The notes under the pieces were generated by a model. The model saw nothing but the letters and a program-made list of their open reading frames with translations. It did not search any database and was not told where the DNA came from. 64,000 nt of DNA, from positions 248,001 through 312,000 of the forward strand of contig NZ_PYSY02000001.1 in assembly GCF_003049685.1 (NCBI RefSeq). The letters are read 5' to 3'. This stretch comes from Brucella pituitosa. GTDB lineage: Bacteria; Pseudomonadota; Alphaproteobacteria; Rhizobiales; Rhizobiaceae. Below, piece by piece: positions 36,671-45,798 of this stretch. Numbering within the stretch: the first letter of the stretch is position 1; the number at the start of each line of letters is the position of its first letter. Position numbers and translations under genes: made by a program.

Positions 36671-37453
36671 ATGGCTGACTTTCGCAATATTCAGGCGCAG
36701 CAGAGGCCGGTAGGCGGCGCTCGCGCTGATGCCAGCATTGATCAGGGACTGCGCAGCTACATGCTGGGCGTCTACAACATGATGGCTATCGGCTTGGCCG
36801 TTACCGGCCTTGCTGCATTCGCCGTCGCATCTCTGGCAGTGACCAATGACCCGTCTGCTGCTGTCGCGCAGATGGCAAACGGCAAGATGCTTACTGCACT
36901 TGGTGCAGCACTTTACACGTCTCCGCTGCGCTGGGTGGTCATGCTTGCACCGCTCGCAGCAGTGTTTTTCCTGAGCTTCCGTATCGAACGTCTGTCGGTT
37001 TCGACCGCTAACGCCGTATTCTGGGGCTATGCAGCTCTCGTCGGTCTGTCGCTGTCGTCGATTTTCCTGGTCTTCACCGGCCAAAGCGTCGTGCGCACCT
37101 TCTTCGTAACGGCAGCTTCCTTCGGAGCGCTCTCGCTTTACGGTTACACGACCAAGCGTGATCTTTCCGCAATGGGTTCGTTCCTGATGATGGGCCTGTT
37201 CGGCCTGATCATCGCCTCTGTCGTCAACATCTTCCTTGGCTCCACCGCGCTGCAGTTCGCAATCTCGGTGATCGGTGTGCTGATCTTCGCAGGTCTCACC
37301 GCCTACGACACGCAGTCGATCAAGGAAATGTACTACGAAGGTGATGCTTCGGACACGCAGGGCCGCAAGATTGTGATGGGCGCGCTGCGTCTCTATCTCG
37401 ACTTCATCAACATGTTCATGTTCCTGCTTCAGTTCATGGGCAACCGTGACTAA
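36671..37453 (+). CDS. Bax inhibitor-1/YccA family membrane protein
   Basis: 260 residues with about seven transmembrane helices after a basic N-terminal tail (FRNIQAQQRPVGGARAD). The family pattern shows in the Ala/Gly-rich helices, the repeated YGYTTKRDLS segment, and the C-terminal AYDTQSIKEMYYEGD with its conserved acidic residues. It resembles E. coli YbhL/YccA and eukaryotic BI-1, which act as calcium leak channels or as modulators of the FtsH protease. The gene is monocistronic, with a likely RNA leader before it and a strong terminator after it. Confidence 0.92.
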   Translation: MADFRNIQAQQRPVGGARADASIDQGLRSYMLGVYNMMAIGLAVTGLAAFAVASLAVTNDPSAAVAQMANGKMLTALGAALYTSPLRWVVMLAPLAAVFFLSFRIERLSVSTANAVFWGYAALVGLSLSSIFLVFTGQSVVRTFFVTAASFGALSLYGYTTKRDLSAMGSFLMMGLFGLIIASVVNIFLGSTALQFAISVIGVLIFAGLTAYDTQSIKEMYYEGDASDTQGRKIVMGALRLYLDFINMFMFLLQFMGNRD

Positions 37454-37476
37454 TCAGTCTGGAATTGAATTATGCG

Positions 37477-37512
37477 AAAGGGCAGCGGAAACGCTGCCCT
37501 TTTTGCTTTTCA
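37477..37512 (+). terminator. Terminator of the Bax-inhibitor gene
   Basis: 11-pair stem, AAAGGGCAGCG / CGCTGCCCTTT, with loop GAAA, followed by TTGCTTTTC. A classic intrinsic terminator, about 24 bases past the stop codon. Confidence 0.85.
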
Positions 37513-37571
37513 ATCGCGTGACTTCGAGGCATGTTGAAGGCGTAATCTGAACCTGACTTCTGGCTTATGAC

Positions 37572-38111
37572 ATGCCCCATATCCGCGATTTTCAACCCAC
37601 AGATATCGATGCCATCACTGCAATTTACACAGAGGCTGTGCTGAACGGTTCCGGTTCTTACGACATCGAACCGCCCACCGTTGAAGCAATGAAAACTCGC
37701 TTCGATGCATTTGTCGAGCAGGGCTTTCCAATTCTTGTCGCGGAAGAAAATGGGCTGGTGCTGGGATATGCCTATATCAGCTACTTCCGTACCCGGCCGG
37801 CCTATCGCTGGCTTGCAGAAGATTCGATCTATATCGCGCCGGACGCTAAGGGGAAGGGCGTTGGCAAGCTTCTGCTTGGCGAGCTTATCAAGCGTGCGAC
37901 CACGTTGGGCTTCAGGCAATTGCTGGCAGTGGTTGGTGACGGCGAGCACAACATAGGCTCTGTGAAGCTGCATGAGAGCCTCGGCTTCACCCATAGCGGA
38001 CGTATTCAGGGTTCAGGCTTCAAGCATGGACGCTGGCTCGATACGGTCCTCATGCAATTGCCGCTCAACGGTGGCTGCACCGTCGACCCGGGCGAAGTGC
38101 CCCTTACTTAG
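37572..38111 (+). CDS. GNAT acetyltransferase, phosphinothricin N-acetyltransferase type
   Basis: 179 residues. The acetyl-CoA-binding motif A is ISIYIAPDAKGKGVGKLLL-like (SIYIAPDAKGKGVGKLL at ~90-107). The beginning MPHIRDFQPTDIDAITAIYTEAV and the end SGRIQGSGFKHGRWLDTVLMQ match the Pat/YwnH group, which acetylates phosphinothricin, methionine sulfone and similar compounds. The native substrate is unknown. A palindromic repeat begins at its stop codon. Confidence 0.88.
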   Translation: MPHIRDFQPTDIDAITAIYTEAVLNGSGSYDIEPPTVEAMKTRFDAFVEQGFPILVAEENGLVLGYAYISYFRTRPAYRWLAEDSIYIAPDAKGKGVGKLLLGELIKRATTLGFRQLLAVVGDGEHNIGSVKLHESLGFTHSGRIQGSGFKHGRWLDTVLMQLPLNGGCTVDPGEVPLT

Positions 38112-38210
38112 AGCGCGTTTCGATCTGATTGGATCAGATCGGCGCTAAATATTTGTTTTAACGCGCATCTTTGTCCGAAAGCCGTTTCACACTTTTCGGG
38201 ATGCGCTCTA
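38109..38210. repeat. Palindromic intergenic repeat, family B, full copy
   Basis: About 102 bases from TAGAGCGCG to GCGCTCTA; it has TAGAGCGC at one end and GCGCTCTA at the other, an internal CGATCTGATTGGATCAGATCG hairpin, and CCGTTTCACACTTTTCGGG. Partial copies occur at 21344-21376 and 49092-49160. It lies between the convergent GNAT and DUF2794 genes and overlaps the GNAT stop codon. Confidence 0.75.
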
Positions 38211-38211
38211 A

Positions 38212-38616
38212 TCAATTATCGACCAGCTTGAGGCTTTTATCGAAAACACGGAGCACACGCTCCAGTTCGTGTCCGCGTTTCATAATGAGCCCACTTGCAG
38301 CAATCACAGAATAGGCCCCCTGCTTCTGTGCGAGTTTGGGGTTTTTCTCCACACGAAACAGCGGAACTTCGCTGGCCCGCCGAAAGATCGAGAACACCGC
38401 TCTATCGGCCAGATGATCAATCGCATAGTCGCGCCACGCACCTGTGGCGACCATACGGCCATAAATATTCAGGATTTTACCAAGTTCGTGTCTGTCAAAA
38501 CTGACAGTGGGAGAAGGCGGACGTGATTGCGCTAAAGGGACAATTTTTGGCGTCGCCGATGGATGAGAGGGCGAATGCGAAGACTTATCTTCATTCGCAG
38601 CGCTTGGTATGTCCAT
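38212..38616 (-). CDS. DUF2794 family protein
   Basis: 134 residues. The N-terminal ~35 residues are disordered (Ser/Pro-rich). The rest is the DUF2794 domain: FDRHELGKILNIYGRMVATGAWRDYAIDHL, then AVFSIFRRASEVPLFRVEK, then KQGAYSVIAASGLIMKRGHELERVL. The family is restricted largely to Alphaproteobacteria and has no known function. It ends two bases after the repeat element. Confidence 0.85.
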   Translation of the reverse strand: MDIPSAANEDKSSHSPSHPSATPKIVPLAQSRPPSPTVSFDRHELGKILNIYGRMVATGAWRDYAIDHLADRAVFSIFRRASEVPLFRVEKNPKLAQKQGAYSVIAASGLIMKRGHELERVLRVFDKSLKLVDN

Positions 38617-39088
38617 TTTCTTCCTTTCGCCGTCAGGAGCTATTGTAAAGGAAATACGGGAACACCGATCAAATCAGCTCATGACAGTAAGGTGATGCTT
38701 TTGTAAAACGATTGCAAGATCAAGCGCTGGTACTGGCGGTTTTCTATGAACTGCCCACAAGAATAGACCCCCAATTAGTTGTATATTAGCTGTTCACGAA
38801 AAGAGAAAAGCTGTTCTCAATGGTGATCGCCAGCCACATTTTGGCCTTGTCAACTTCGCATTCCGGCCCGATTATGACGTCAGCATCACCATGTTGCCTG
38901 AGACGGTTCGGTTCGGGTATGTCCGACCCCAAGCCCCCCGCCCAAAGGACTGCCCGAGCCGAACCAACCTTCATTGGCCTAGCCACTCAGACAGATGCAA
39001 CATTCCCGCAAAATGATAAGATAAACAGCTCGCACGAAGCGTAGTTGCTGTTGCGTTCGCGTGTTGCGGGCGTTTGACGAAGCGGCTT
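38617..39088. other. 472-base gene-poor region with a large stem-loop
   Basis: No supported gene. A minus-strand frame at 38786-38986 (MARPMKVGSARAVLW..., 66 residues) has a plausible look in its second half, but its codon use is unlike the neighbours' and its start lacks a ribosome site. The region contains the stem-loop at 38905-38965. Either a structured RNA or the remnant of a gene could explain it. Confidence 0.4.
38905..38965. other. Candidate structured RNA or DNA hairpin
   Basis: GGTTCGGTTCGGG / CCCGAGCCGAACC form a 13-pair stem (one G-T pair), followed inside by GTCC/GGAC and a loop that is almost all C with few other bases (GACCCCAAGCCCCCCGCCC). On the minus strand the loop is G-rich. 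C-rich loops occur in some alphaproteobacterial small RNAs that bind ribosome sites. No promoter or U-run was found. Confidence 0.4.
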
Positions 39089-39907
39089 TTAGAGCCCGAG
39101 CTGAACTTTTTGTTTGAATATCGCGGCACCGAGAATTGGACCGAGCGCTTTGTCGCTGTTGCTTTGCTGCAATACCACAGCACAGCCGGTCACATCCTTG
39201 CGGGTCAACTCGGAAGCTGGCAGCTCGATTTTCAAAGCCTGACCATCCCACATGCCAATCGTATTGGTGTCCGTTACCGTATTACGATAGGTAACGGACT
39301 GCCCTGCGTTCTCACCCTTGTCAATCGGAATGGTTACCGAATCGCGCAGGTAGAACATAACGACATGTACGGGCTTCTCTGGTTTTTCACCTGCCGCAAT
39401 CTCAATCGACAGGCGCCCATCGTCCAGTTTCCTGATCGAAACGGGTACGTTGAGCTTACTCGCATCAAGATGCTGCTTCACGACCTCGGCGTCGCCGCCG
39501 TTCATTTCCGAAGCGCCATTGACGATTGCCTGAGGCGTGTAGACCATCTTGGCATTGAACGAATTGCGATAGGCATTCTGGCGGTCTGTATTGTCCTGTG
39601 AGGCGAGTGTGTCGCGCCAGCCCATGTAATCCCAGTAATTAACGTGGAACGACAGAGCCAATACATTGGCGTCGTCAGCGTATTTCGCCAAATTCTTGTC
39701 AGCCTGCGGGCACGAGGCACAGCCTTGACTGGTATAGAGCTCGAGAACGGACGTTCGCGTGCTGCTATCCTGAGCTTTCGCTACGCCCTGCATTGACAGG
39801 CAACCGGTGAACGCCAGCCCCAATGCAGCACAAACACCGCGCAAGCCGGGAACATAGTCGCCGGAAAGCCATGTATGTGTCCCATGGAAAGGGTAATGGA
39901 AGGTCAC
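39089..39907 (-). CDS. DUF1223 family secreted thioredoxin-like protein
   Basis: 272 residues from a GTG at 39907, with AGGA upstream; a TTG further up and a TTG closer to the signal peptide are alternatives. A signal peptide ends around GVAKAQ. The mature part starts with SVLELYTSQGCASCPQADKNL, with a CxxC in thioredoxin position, followed by FHVNYWDYMGWRD, hallmark motifs of DUF1223. The family is exported and probably redox-active, but its role is unproven. Confidence 0.85.
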   Translation of the reverse strand: MTFHYPFHGTHTWLSGDYVPGLRGVCAALGLAFTGCLSMQGVAKAQDSSTRTSVLELYTSQGCASCPQADKNLAKYADDANVLALSFHVNYWDYMGWRDTLASQDNTDRQNAYRNSFNAKMVYTPQAIVNGASEMNGGDAEVVKQHLDASKLNVPVSIRKLDDGRLSIEIAAGEKPEKPVHVVMFYLRDSVTIPIDKGENAGQSVTYRNTVTDTNTIGMWDGQALKIELPASELTRKDVTGCAVVLQQSNSDKALGPILGAAIFKQKVQLGL

Positions 39908-40102
39908 TTTGGGTTCATCCTGCAATAATTGACGCTGACATCTATTATGTAGGAATTACGACGATCAATAGGAATTCACGTTGCAGTGAGATTTGCAGGC
40001 AGTGTGTTTCTTTTATCTCACTAAGATACGTCTCCTAAAGGCGGAAGCTGGCTTTTTCGAGTATATGTGCAGCGTCGCGCTTTAATAAAAGGCAAATTGC
40101 GA

Positions 40103-40321
40103 ATGAGACAAAGTTTGAGAGAAAAGGCCATCGCCATCTGCGATGAAAAGATCGCGAAAAAGGGCGATACGGTCGGTATCTCGTTCTATGCATTCTTTGC
40201 CAACAAAAACACGGAACCGGAGCTTCTTATGGAAGCTGCCGAGTGGTGGATAAAGACCCACACTCTCGATCACTTTGAAAAAGCTTTAAAAATCAGGGAA
40301 ATGATCCGTTCGGGGCAATAA
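40103..40321 (+). CDS. DUF6500-like small protein
   Basis: 72 residues from the ATG at 40103, with AAAGG upstream; a longer in-frame start adds only 12 residues. The whole is helical and charged: MRQSLREKAIAICDEKIAKKGDT, FFANKNTEPELLMEAAEWW and HTLDHFEKALKIREMIRSG. I match it to the DUF6500 family by memory. Function unknown. A bidirectional terminator separates it from acnA. Confidence 0.65.
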   Translation: MRQSLREKAIAICDEKIAKKGDTVGISFYAFFANKNTEPELLMEAAEWWIKTHTLDHFEKALKIREMIRSGQ

Positions 40322-40338
40322 AACGGTCCCAGAGACTG

Positions 40339-40371
40339 AAAAAGCCGCCGGATTTCTCCGGCGGCTTTTTT
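40339..40371. terminator. Bidirectional terminator between the DUF6500-like gene and acnA
   Basis: A stem AAAAAGCCGCCGGA / TCCGGCGGCTTTTT with a TTTC loop, flanked by A and T runs. It serves the convergent genes on both sides. Confidence 0.85.
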
Positions 40372-40391
40372 GTTTGGAGCGTTGTCGCTGA

Positions 40392-43079
40392 TTAAGCAGC
40401 GAGATCGCGCAGAACGGTCTGCAGAATGCCGCCGTTCTTCATGTAGTCGAGCTCGTCCAGCGTATCGATGCGGCAGATGAGCGGAACTTTCTTCACTGTG
40501 CCATCAGCATAAGTGATCGAAGCATCGACCTTCTGGCGCGGACGTACATCGGCAAGGCCTTCGATGGAGACGATTTCGTCACCCTTCAGACCCAGCGTCT
40601 GCCAGCTTGTGCCTTCCTCGAAGACGAAAGGCACAATGCCCATGCCAACGAGGTTGGAGCGGTGGATACGCTCAAACGACTGTGCGATCACAGCCTTGAC
40701 GCCGAGCAGGTTGGTGCCCTTTGCAGCCCAGTCACGAGAAGAACCGTTGCCATACTCGACGCCTGCGAAGACGACGAGTGGCACACCTTCTGCCTTGTAC
40801 TCCATGGCTGCGTCGTAGATCGAGGTTTCTTCCTTCGACGGATAATGGATGGTGTAGCCGCCTTCACGACCGTTTTCGCCCAGCATGTGGTTGCGAATAC
40901 GGATGTTTGCGAAGGTGCCGCGCATCATCACTTCATGATTGCCACGACGCGTACCGTACTGGTTGAAGTCGGCAATGCCGACGCCATGATCGATGAGGTA
41001 CTTGCCAGCAGGCGACTGTGCCTTGATGGAACCGGCAGGCGAGATGTGGTCGGTGGTGATCTTGTCGCCGAAGAGGCCGAGGATGCGTGCACCCTTAACA
41101 TCACCGATTTTGCCTGCCGACTTGCCCATACCCACGAAGTAAGGTGGGTTCTGCACATAGGTCGAATTGTCGTCCCATGCATAGGTCTGGCCTGCAGGAA
41201 CCTGAACGGCCTGCCAGTTTTCGTCGCCCTTGAACACGTCCGCATATTTTTCGGAGAAAATCTTGCGGGTAACGTTCTTGGCAATGAATTCCTGGATTTC
41301 AGCCGATGAAGGCCAGATATCGCGCAGGAATACCGGGTTGCCGTCCTGATCTTCACCAAGCGGCTCCTTGGTCAGGTCCTTGGTGACCGTACCGGCAAGA
41401 GCGTGAGCGACGACGAGCGGCGGCGAAGCCAGATAGTTCGCCTGAACGTCCGGCGAAACGCGGCCTTCGAAGTTACGATTGCCGGAAAGAACGGCAGCCG
41501 CGATCAGGCCCTTTTCGTTGATCGTCTTGGAGATCGGAGCAGGCAATGGACCGGAGTTACCGATACAGGTCGTGCAGCCGAAACCAACGAGGTTGAAGCC
41601 GAGCGCATCAAGATCCTTCTGGAGGCCAGCGGATTCAAGATAAGCGGCAACAACCTGAGAGCCGGGAGCAAGCGAGGTCTTAACCCAAGGCTTGGTCTTG
41701 AGGCCCTTTGCAACTGCATTGCGGGCCAGAAGACCGGCAGCGATCAGCACGCTTGGGTTGGAGGTGTTGGTGCATGAGGTGATTGCGGCAATTGCCACAT
41801 CGCCATGGCCGAGATCGTAATCTTCGCCTTCAACAGCGTAACGTGCGGTCTGGCCTGTGGTCTTCTTGTATTCGGTTTCAAGCGAGGTTGCGAAGCCCGA
41901 TGCGATCTTTTCCAGCGCAATGCGGCCTTCAGGACGCTTTGGACCGGCCATCGACGGAACGACTTCACTCATATCCAGTTCGAGAACATCCGTGAATACC
42001 GGATCAACGCTGTCCGCTTCCCGCCACATGCCCTGTGCACGTGAATAAGCCTCAACGAGCGCGATGCGGTCTTCTTCGCGACCGGTCGTGTTCATGTAGT
42101 TGAGCGTTTCTTTGTCGATCGGGAAGAAACCACAGGTCGCGCCATATTCAGGGCCCATATTGGCAATGGTTGCGCGATCGGCAAGGGTCATATTGTCGAG
42201 ACCCGGGCCAAAAAACTCAACGAACTTACCAACCACGCCTTTTTTGCGCAGCATCTGGGTAACGGTGAGCACGAGATCGGTTGCGGTAACGCCTTCCTTG
42301 ACCTTACCGGTCAGGCGGAAGCCGATAACTTCCGGCAGCAGCATGGAAACCGGCTGACCCAGCATCGAGGCTTCTGCTTCAATACCACCAACACCCCAGC
42401 CCAGAACGCCAAGGCCGTTGACCATGGTGGTGTGGGAGTCGGTGCCGACGCAGGTGTCAGGATAAGCAACGGTCACGCCGTCTTCTTCCTTGGTCCATAC
42501 GGCCTGCGCCAGATATTCGAGATTCACCTGATGGCAGATGCCGGTGCCCGGAGGAACGACGCGGAAGTTCTTGAATGCCTGCTGGCCCCACTTAAGAAAG
42601 CGGTAGCGTTCGCCATTGCGCTGGTATTCCAGATCCACATTGGCCTTGAATGCGCTTGGATTGCCGAATTCGTCGACGATGACCGAGTGGTCAATGACAA
42701 GATCGACAGGAACCAGCGGGTTGATCTTTTCAGGATCGCCGCCGAGGTTCTTCAGGCCGTCGCGCATAGCTGCCAGATCGACAACGGCCGGAACGCCGGT
42801 GAAGTCCTGCATGAGTACGCGTGCCGGGCGATAGGCGATTTCCGCGCCTGCCGAGCCGCGATCATTCAGCCACTTGGCAACGGCTTCGATGTCCGACTTC
42901 TTGACAGAGCGGTCATCTTCGAAGCGGAGCAGGTTCTCGAGCAGAACCTTCATGGAGAACGGGAGCTTGGAGATGCCTTCGAGGCCGTTCTTTTCGGCTT
43001 CGGTCAGGCTGTAATAAACATATTCCTTACCGGCGACGGTAAGGGTTTTGCGGCATTTAAAGCTGTCAATGTGTGACAC
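40392..43079 (-). CDS. acnA: Aconitate hydratase A
   Basis: 895 residues from a GTG at 43079 (MSHIDSFKC), with AAGGA before it. Catalyses citrate-isocitrate interconversion in the TCA cycle. The [4Fe-4S] ligand cysteines appear in [13 protein letters not shown] and [12 protein letters not shown]. Other AcnA/IRP-type motifs are [25 protein letters not shown] and the C-terminal swivel domain with [16 protein letters not shown]. The start codon is immediately upstream of a long non-coding region shared with the ccm operon. Confidence 0.96.
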   Translation of the reverse strand: MSHIDSFKCRKTLTVAGKEYVYYSLTEAEKNGLEGISKLPFSMKVLLENLLRFEDDRSVKKSDIEAVAKWLNDRGSAGAEIAYRPARVLMQDFTGVPAVVDLAAMRDGLKNLGGDPEKINPLVPVDLVIDHSVIVDEFGNPSAFKANVDLEYQRNGERYRFLKWGQQAFKNFRVVPPGTGICHQVNLEYLAQAVWTKEEDGVTVAYPDTCVGTDSHTTMVNGLGVLGWGVGGIEAEASMLGQPVSMLLPEVIGFRLTGKVKEGVTATDLVLTVTQMLRKKGVVGKFVEFFGPGLDNMTLADRATIANMGPEYGATCGFFPIDKETLNYMNTTGREEDRIALVEAYSRAQGMWREADSVDPVFTDVLELDMSEVVPSMAGPKRPEGRIALEKIASGFATSLETEYKKTTGQTARYAVEGEDYDLGHGDVAIAAITSCTNTSNPSVLIAAGLLARNAVAKGLKTKPWVKTSLAPGSQVVAAYLESAGLQKDLDALGFNLVGFGCTTCIGNSGPLPAPISKTINEKGLIAAAVLSGNRNFEGRVSPDVQANYLASPPLVVAHALAGTVTKDLTKEPLGEDQDGNPVFLRDIWPSSAEIQEFIAKNVTRKIFSEKYADVFKGDENWQAVQVPAGQTYAWDDNSTYVQNPPYFVGMGKSAGKIGDVKGARILGLFGDKITTDHISPAGSIKAQSPAGKYLIDHGVGIADFNQYGTRRGNHEVMMRGTFANIRIRNHMLGENGREGGYTIHYPSKEETSIYDAAMEYKAEGVPLVVFAGVEYGNGSSRDWAAKGTNLLGVKAVIAQSFERIHRSNLVGMGIVPFVFEEGTSWQTLGLKGDEIVSIEGLADVRPRQKVDASITYADGTVKKVPLICRIDTLDELDYMKNGGILQTVLRDLAA

Positions 43080-43485
43080 TGCGTTCGTCCTTCATGCTAC
43101 TGGCCGGAAAACCAGGACGAACGCCTCTGCTGCGTTTCAAGGACGCGCTAAAGGTGCGGGTGCAGTCATTTCCGCTGTCCGTCCCGAAACCTGTGCTCCT
43201 ACAAGCGCCAAGCCTTTGAGATCGGCCAAAATTTGTTTCCACACCGACCGCTGGCATGGTAGCCCTCATATAGAGAGTTTCCTAAAACGATTCCAGACAG
43301 AATATCGTGAATTTGCTCCCTTGCGGCGAAATGTTGCGATACCCGCGTTCAGCCCTTGCCGGACGTGCCTATTGCATAATTTCTTAAACTCTTATCAGTT
43401 TAAGATAAAATTATGCAGCAAGTTTAAACTGTTAGAGCGACCTTTTGTGCGCCTTGCAGAGCGCACGGCGCGCTAAGGAGAGAAA
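43080..43485. promoter_or_regulatory. Divergent regulatory region of acnA and ccmA
   Basis: 406 bases with no gene. It contains CTTAAAC-N8-GTTTAAG (43383-43404), the palindrome AGTTTAAACT (43421-43430), and a family A repeat at 43432-43476 directly before the ccmA ribosome site. The AT-rich section at 43375-43430 is the probable ccmA promoter. The acnA promoter is presumably at 43090-43300. Regulators are not identified. Confidence 0.5.
43432..43476 (-). repeat. Family A palindromic repeat, copy 1
   Basis: 45 bases from TTAGAGCG to CGCGCTAA, with the inner arms GTGCGC / GCGCAC. Its reverse complement matches the copies at 53099 and 58537, with the shared end AAAGGTCGCTCTAA. It ends just before the AAGGAG of ccmA. 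Confidence 0.75.
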
Positions 43486-44163
43486 ATGCGGCTTGAGGCC
43501 GAAAACCTGGCAGGCGAACGTGGCGGCGAGACAATCTTCTCTGCCCTTTCCTTTGAATTGTCTTCCGGCGAAGCGCTGGTGGTCACAGGTCCGAACGGCT
43601 CCGGCAAATCAACGATGCTGCGAATCATATGTGGTCTTCTTGCGCCGGAAGATGGCGCAGTCGAGTTGTTTGAAGAGGGAACCTCGCTTCCCGTTCGCGC
43701 ATCTTGCCACTATCTCGGTCACCAGAATGCAATGAAGCCTGCCTTGAGTGTGCGCGAGAACTTGCTGTTCTGGCAAAAGTTCAATGGCGAACCACGCCTC
43801 GATATCGATGAGGCGCTTGAGGCCGTTGATTTGCCAGGCGTTGAGCATTTGCCTTTCGGCTATCTTTCCACCGGGCAGAAGCGTCGCGTTTCAATCGCCA
43901 AGCTGCTGGTCAGTTATCGTCCGCTCTGGATTGTCGATGAGCCGACTGCCGGGCTCGACAAAGCATCCGAGGCGCGTTTTGCAGAACTGATGCGCGGGCA
44001 TATGCAGGAAGGCGGCATGATTGTCGCCGCAACGCATATTCCGTTGGGCTTAGAGGCATTTTCAGGGAAAGTGGAAGCCGGTTTCCCGTCCGAAACTGCG
44101 TTGGAAAGAAACATTGGCGTTCGCACACTCGACATGGCCGCCTATTCAGTTGAGGCTGTGTGA
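43486..44163 (+). CDS. ccmA: Heme exporter ATP-binding protein CcmA
   Basis: 225 residues with AAGGAGAG five bases before the ATG. The ATP-binding cassette of the CcmABCD cytochrome c maturation system, which releases holo-CcmE. Walker A is TGPNGSGKST near residue 37, signature LSTGQKRRVSIAKLL and Walker B LWIVDEPTAGLD. First gene of ccmA-ccmB-ccmC-ccmD-ccmG. ccmE, ccmF and ccmH are not here. Confidence 0.93.
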   Translation: MRLEAENLAGERGGETIFSALSFELSSGEALVVTGPNGSGKSTMLRIICGLLAPEDGAVELFEEGTSLPVRASCHYLGHQNAMKPALSVRENLLFWQKFNGEPRLDIDEALEAVDLPGVEHLPFGYLSTGQKRRVSIAKLLVSYRPLWIVDEPTAGLDKASEARFAELMRGHMQEGGMIVAATHIPLGLEAFSGKVEAGFPSETALERNIGVRTLDMAAYSVEAV

Positions 44164-44828
44164 TGCTGGCGCTTTTTATCCGGGATATGCGCCTTAGTTT
44201 TCGCGCTGGCGGTGGCGCGCTGATCGGCATATTGTTCTTTCTGGCGGTGATTTCGGTGATGCCGTTCGGTGTCGGTCCTGATCTCAATCTCCTCGCGCGT
44301 ATCGGCCCGGCCATGTTGTGGATTGGCGCTTTGCTGGCAACACTGCTCGGGTTGGACCGGCTGTTTCAGGCGGATCGCGAGGATGGTTCGCTCGATCTCC
44401 TGCTGATTGGCGCAGACCGCCATATGCTGGCTTTCACCGTTTTTGTGAAATGCGTCGCTCATTGGGTGGCAAGCGTATTGCCGTTGGTGATTGCGTCACC
44501 CATGTTGGGGCTGTTCATGAATATGGATGCGACGGCAACCGCTGCGACTGCCCTCACACTTCTTGTTGGCACCCCGGCAATTGCCTTTATCGGAGCTGTT
44601 GGTGCAGCATTGGCCGTAGCGTTGCCGCGTGGTGGTCTGCTTGTTTCGGTAATCGTGCTGCCGCTGACCATTCCAGTGCTGATTTTTGGCGTGTCAGCGT
44701 CTTATGGCGCGACTGATGCCGTGGCTCCGTTTTTTGCACCATTCCTTATTCTCTGTGCGCTCACTTTGTTTTTCGCTGTTCTGGGTCCGTTGGCCGCAGC
44801 AGCTTCATTAAAAAGCTCGGCGGATTAA
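44163..44828 (+). CDS. ccmB: Heme exporter permease CcmB
   Basis: 221 residues from the ATG at 44163, which overlaps the ccmA stop codon (TGATG). There are six transmembrane helices. Motifs such as FFLAVISVMPFGVGPDLNLL and GLDRLFQADREDGSLDLLL are typical of CcmB. It is the membrane partner of CcmA. A palindromic repeat follows, separating it from ccmC by 166 bases. Confidence 0.92.
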   Translation: MLALFIRDMRLSFRAGGGALIGILFFLAVISVMPFGVGPDLNLLARIGPAMLWIGALLATLLGLDRLFQADREDGSLDLLLIGADRHMLAFTVFVKCVAHWVASVLPLVIASPMLGLFMNMDATATAATALTLLVGTPAIAFIGAVGAALAVALPRGGLLVSVIVLPLTIPVLIFGVSASYGATDAVAPFFAPFLILCALTLFFAVLGPLAAAASLKSSAD

Positions 44829-44932
44829 AGCATTTCCAGCAAAAGTGGGAACCGGTTTTGCGTAGGATAATGCTCAGAAATATTGTGATCCCGAAAAGTG
44901 GGAGCCGTTTTTGGGTCAAGATCATGCTCGGC
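44826..44932. repeat. Family C repeat inside the ccm operon
   Basis: TAAAGCATTTCCAGCAAAAG, then GGAACCGGTTTTGCGTAGG and ATAATGC, shared with 52084-52140. A second part repeats the same kind of arm (CCCGAAAAGTGGGAGCCG...). It starts on the ccmB stop codon and occupies most of the gap before ccmC. Confidence 0.7.
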
Positions 44933-44994
44933 GGATTGACGCAGTTGATTACGGTCAATTGAACAGCATAACGCGTCAGGTATAAGTATAAGCC

Positions 44995-45798
44995 ATGACG
45001 AATGATACGATGAGAACCACAAGCTGGCTTGATCTGGCAAACCCCACGCGCTTTCTTGGCTTTGCGGGCAGGGTTTTGCCATGGCTTGGGCTTCTGTCTG
45101 CACTGTTTCTGGCCATCGGCCTCTATATGGTCTTCTTCCTGTCGCCGGAGGACTACCAGCAGGGCATGACGGTCCGCATCATGTATATTCATGTGCCTTT
45201 CGCATGGCTTTCCATGATGTGTTACTCGATCATGGCAATCTCATCTCTGGGCACGCTGGTCTGGCGTCATCCGCTGGCGGATGTTTCGATCCGCGCTGCA
45301 GCTCCGCTGGGGGCCGTTTTCACTGCGCTTGCGCTGGCAACAGGTTCGCTCTGGGGCAAGCCGATGTGGGGCACGTGGTGGGTGTGGGATGCGCGGCTGA
45401 CGTCCGTGTTCGTGCTGTTTCTCATGTATCTTGGCATTATCGCACTGTCGCGTGCCATGGATGATCCGACCAAGAGCGCCAAGTCTGTCGCGGTTCTGAC
45501 ACTGGTGGGCTTCATCAATATCCCGATTATCAAATTCTCGGTCGATTGGTGGAACACCCTGCATCAGCCAGCCTCTGTCTTCCGCATGGACGGTCCGACC
45601 ATTGACGGCTCCATGCTGCGCCCACTTTTCGTGATGGCCATTGGCTTCACGCTGCTGTTTCTCACGCTGCACATGATGGCGATGCGCAATGAAATATGGC
45701 GCCGTCGCGTGGCCATGATGAAAAAGCTCGCAGCCCGCAATGCCGACCGCAGCCGTATGAAAAGAGAACAGGCTGAAACCCAAGGGGAGGCGGTATGA
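44995..45798 (+). CDS. ccmC: Heme transporter CcmC
   Basis: 267 residues with six transmembrane helices. The heme-handling WxWD tryptophan-rich motif is GTWWVWDARLTS, and the flanking His (HVPFAWLS in the first loop and FLTLHMMAM) are those that bind heme. It delivers heme to CcmE. The C-terminus is a charged tail. The stop codon overlaps the ccmD start. Confidence 0.93.
   Translation: MTNDTMRTTSWLDLANPTRFLGFAGRVLPWLGLLSALFLAIGLYMVFFLSPEDYQQGMTVRIMYIHVPFAWLSMMCYSIMAISSLGTLVWRHPLADVSIRAAAPLGAVFTALALATGSLWGKPMWGTWWVWDARLTSVFVLFLMYLGIIALSRAMDDPTKSAKSVAVLTLVGFINIPIIKFSVDWWNTLHQPASVFRMDGPTIDGSMLRPLFVMAIGFTLLFLTLHMMAMRNEIWRRRVAMMKKLAARNADRSRMKREQAETQGEAV

Noticed and set aside
38786..38986. 66-codon minus-strand frame (MARPMKVGSARAV...)
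   Set aside because: Its second half looks protein-like, but it lacks a ribosome site and spans the strong stem-loop, which explains the sequence as well. Kept only as a note in the gap entry.
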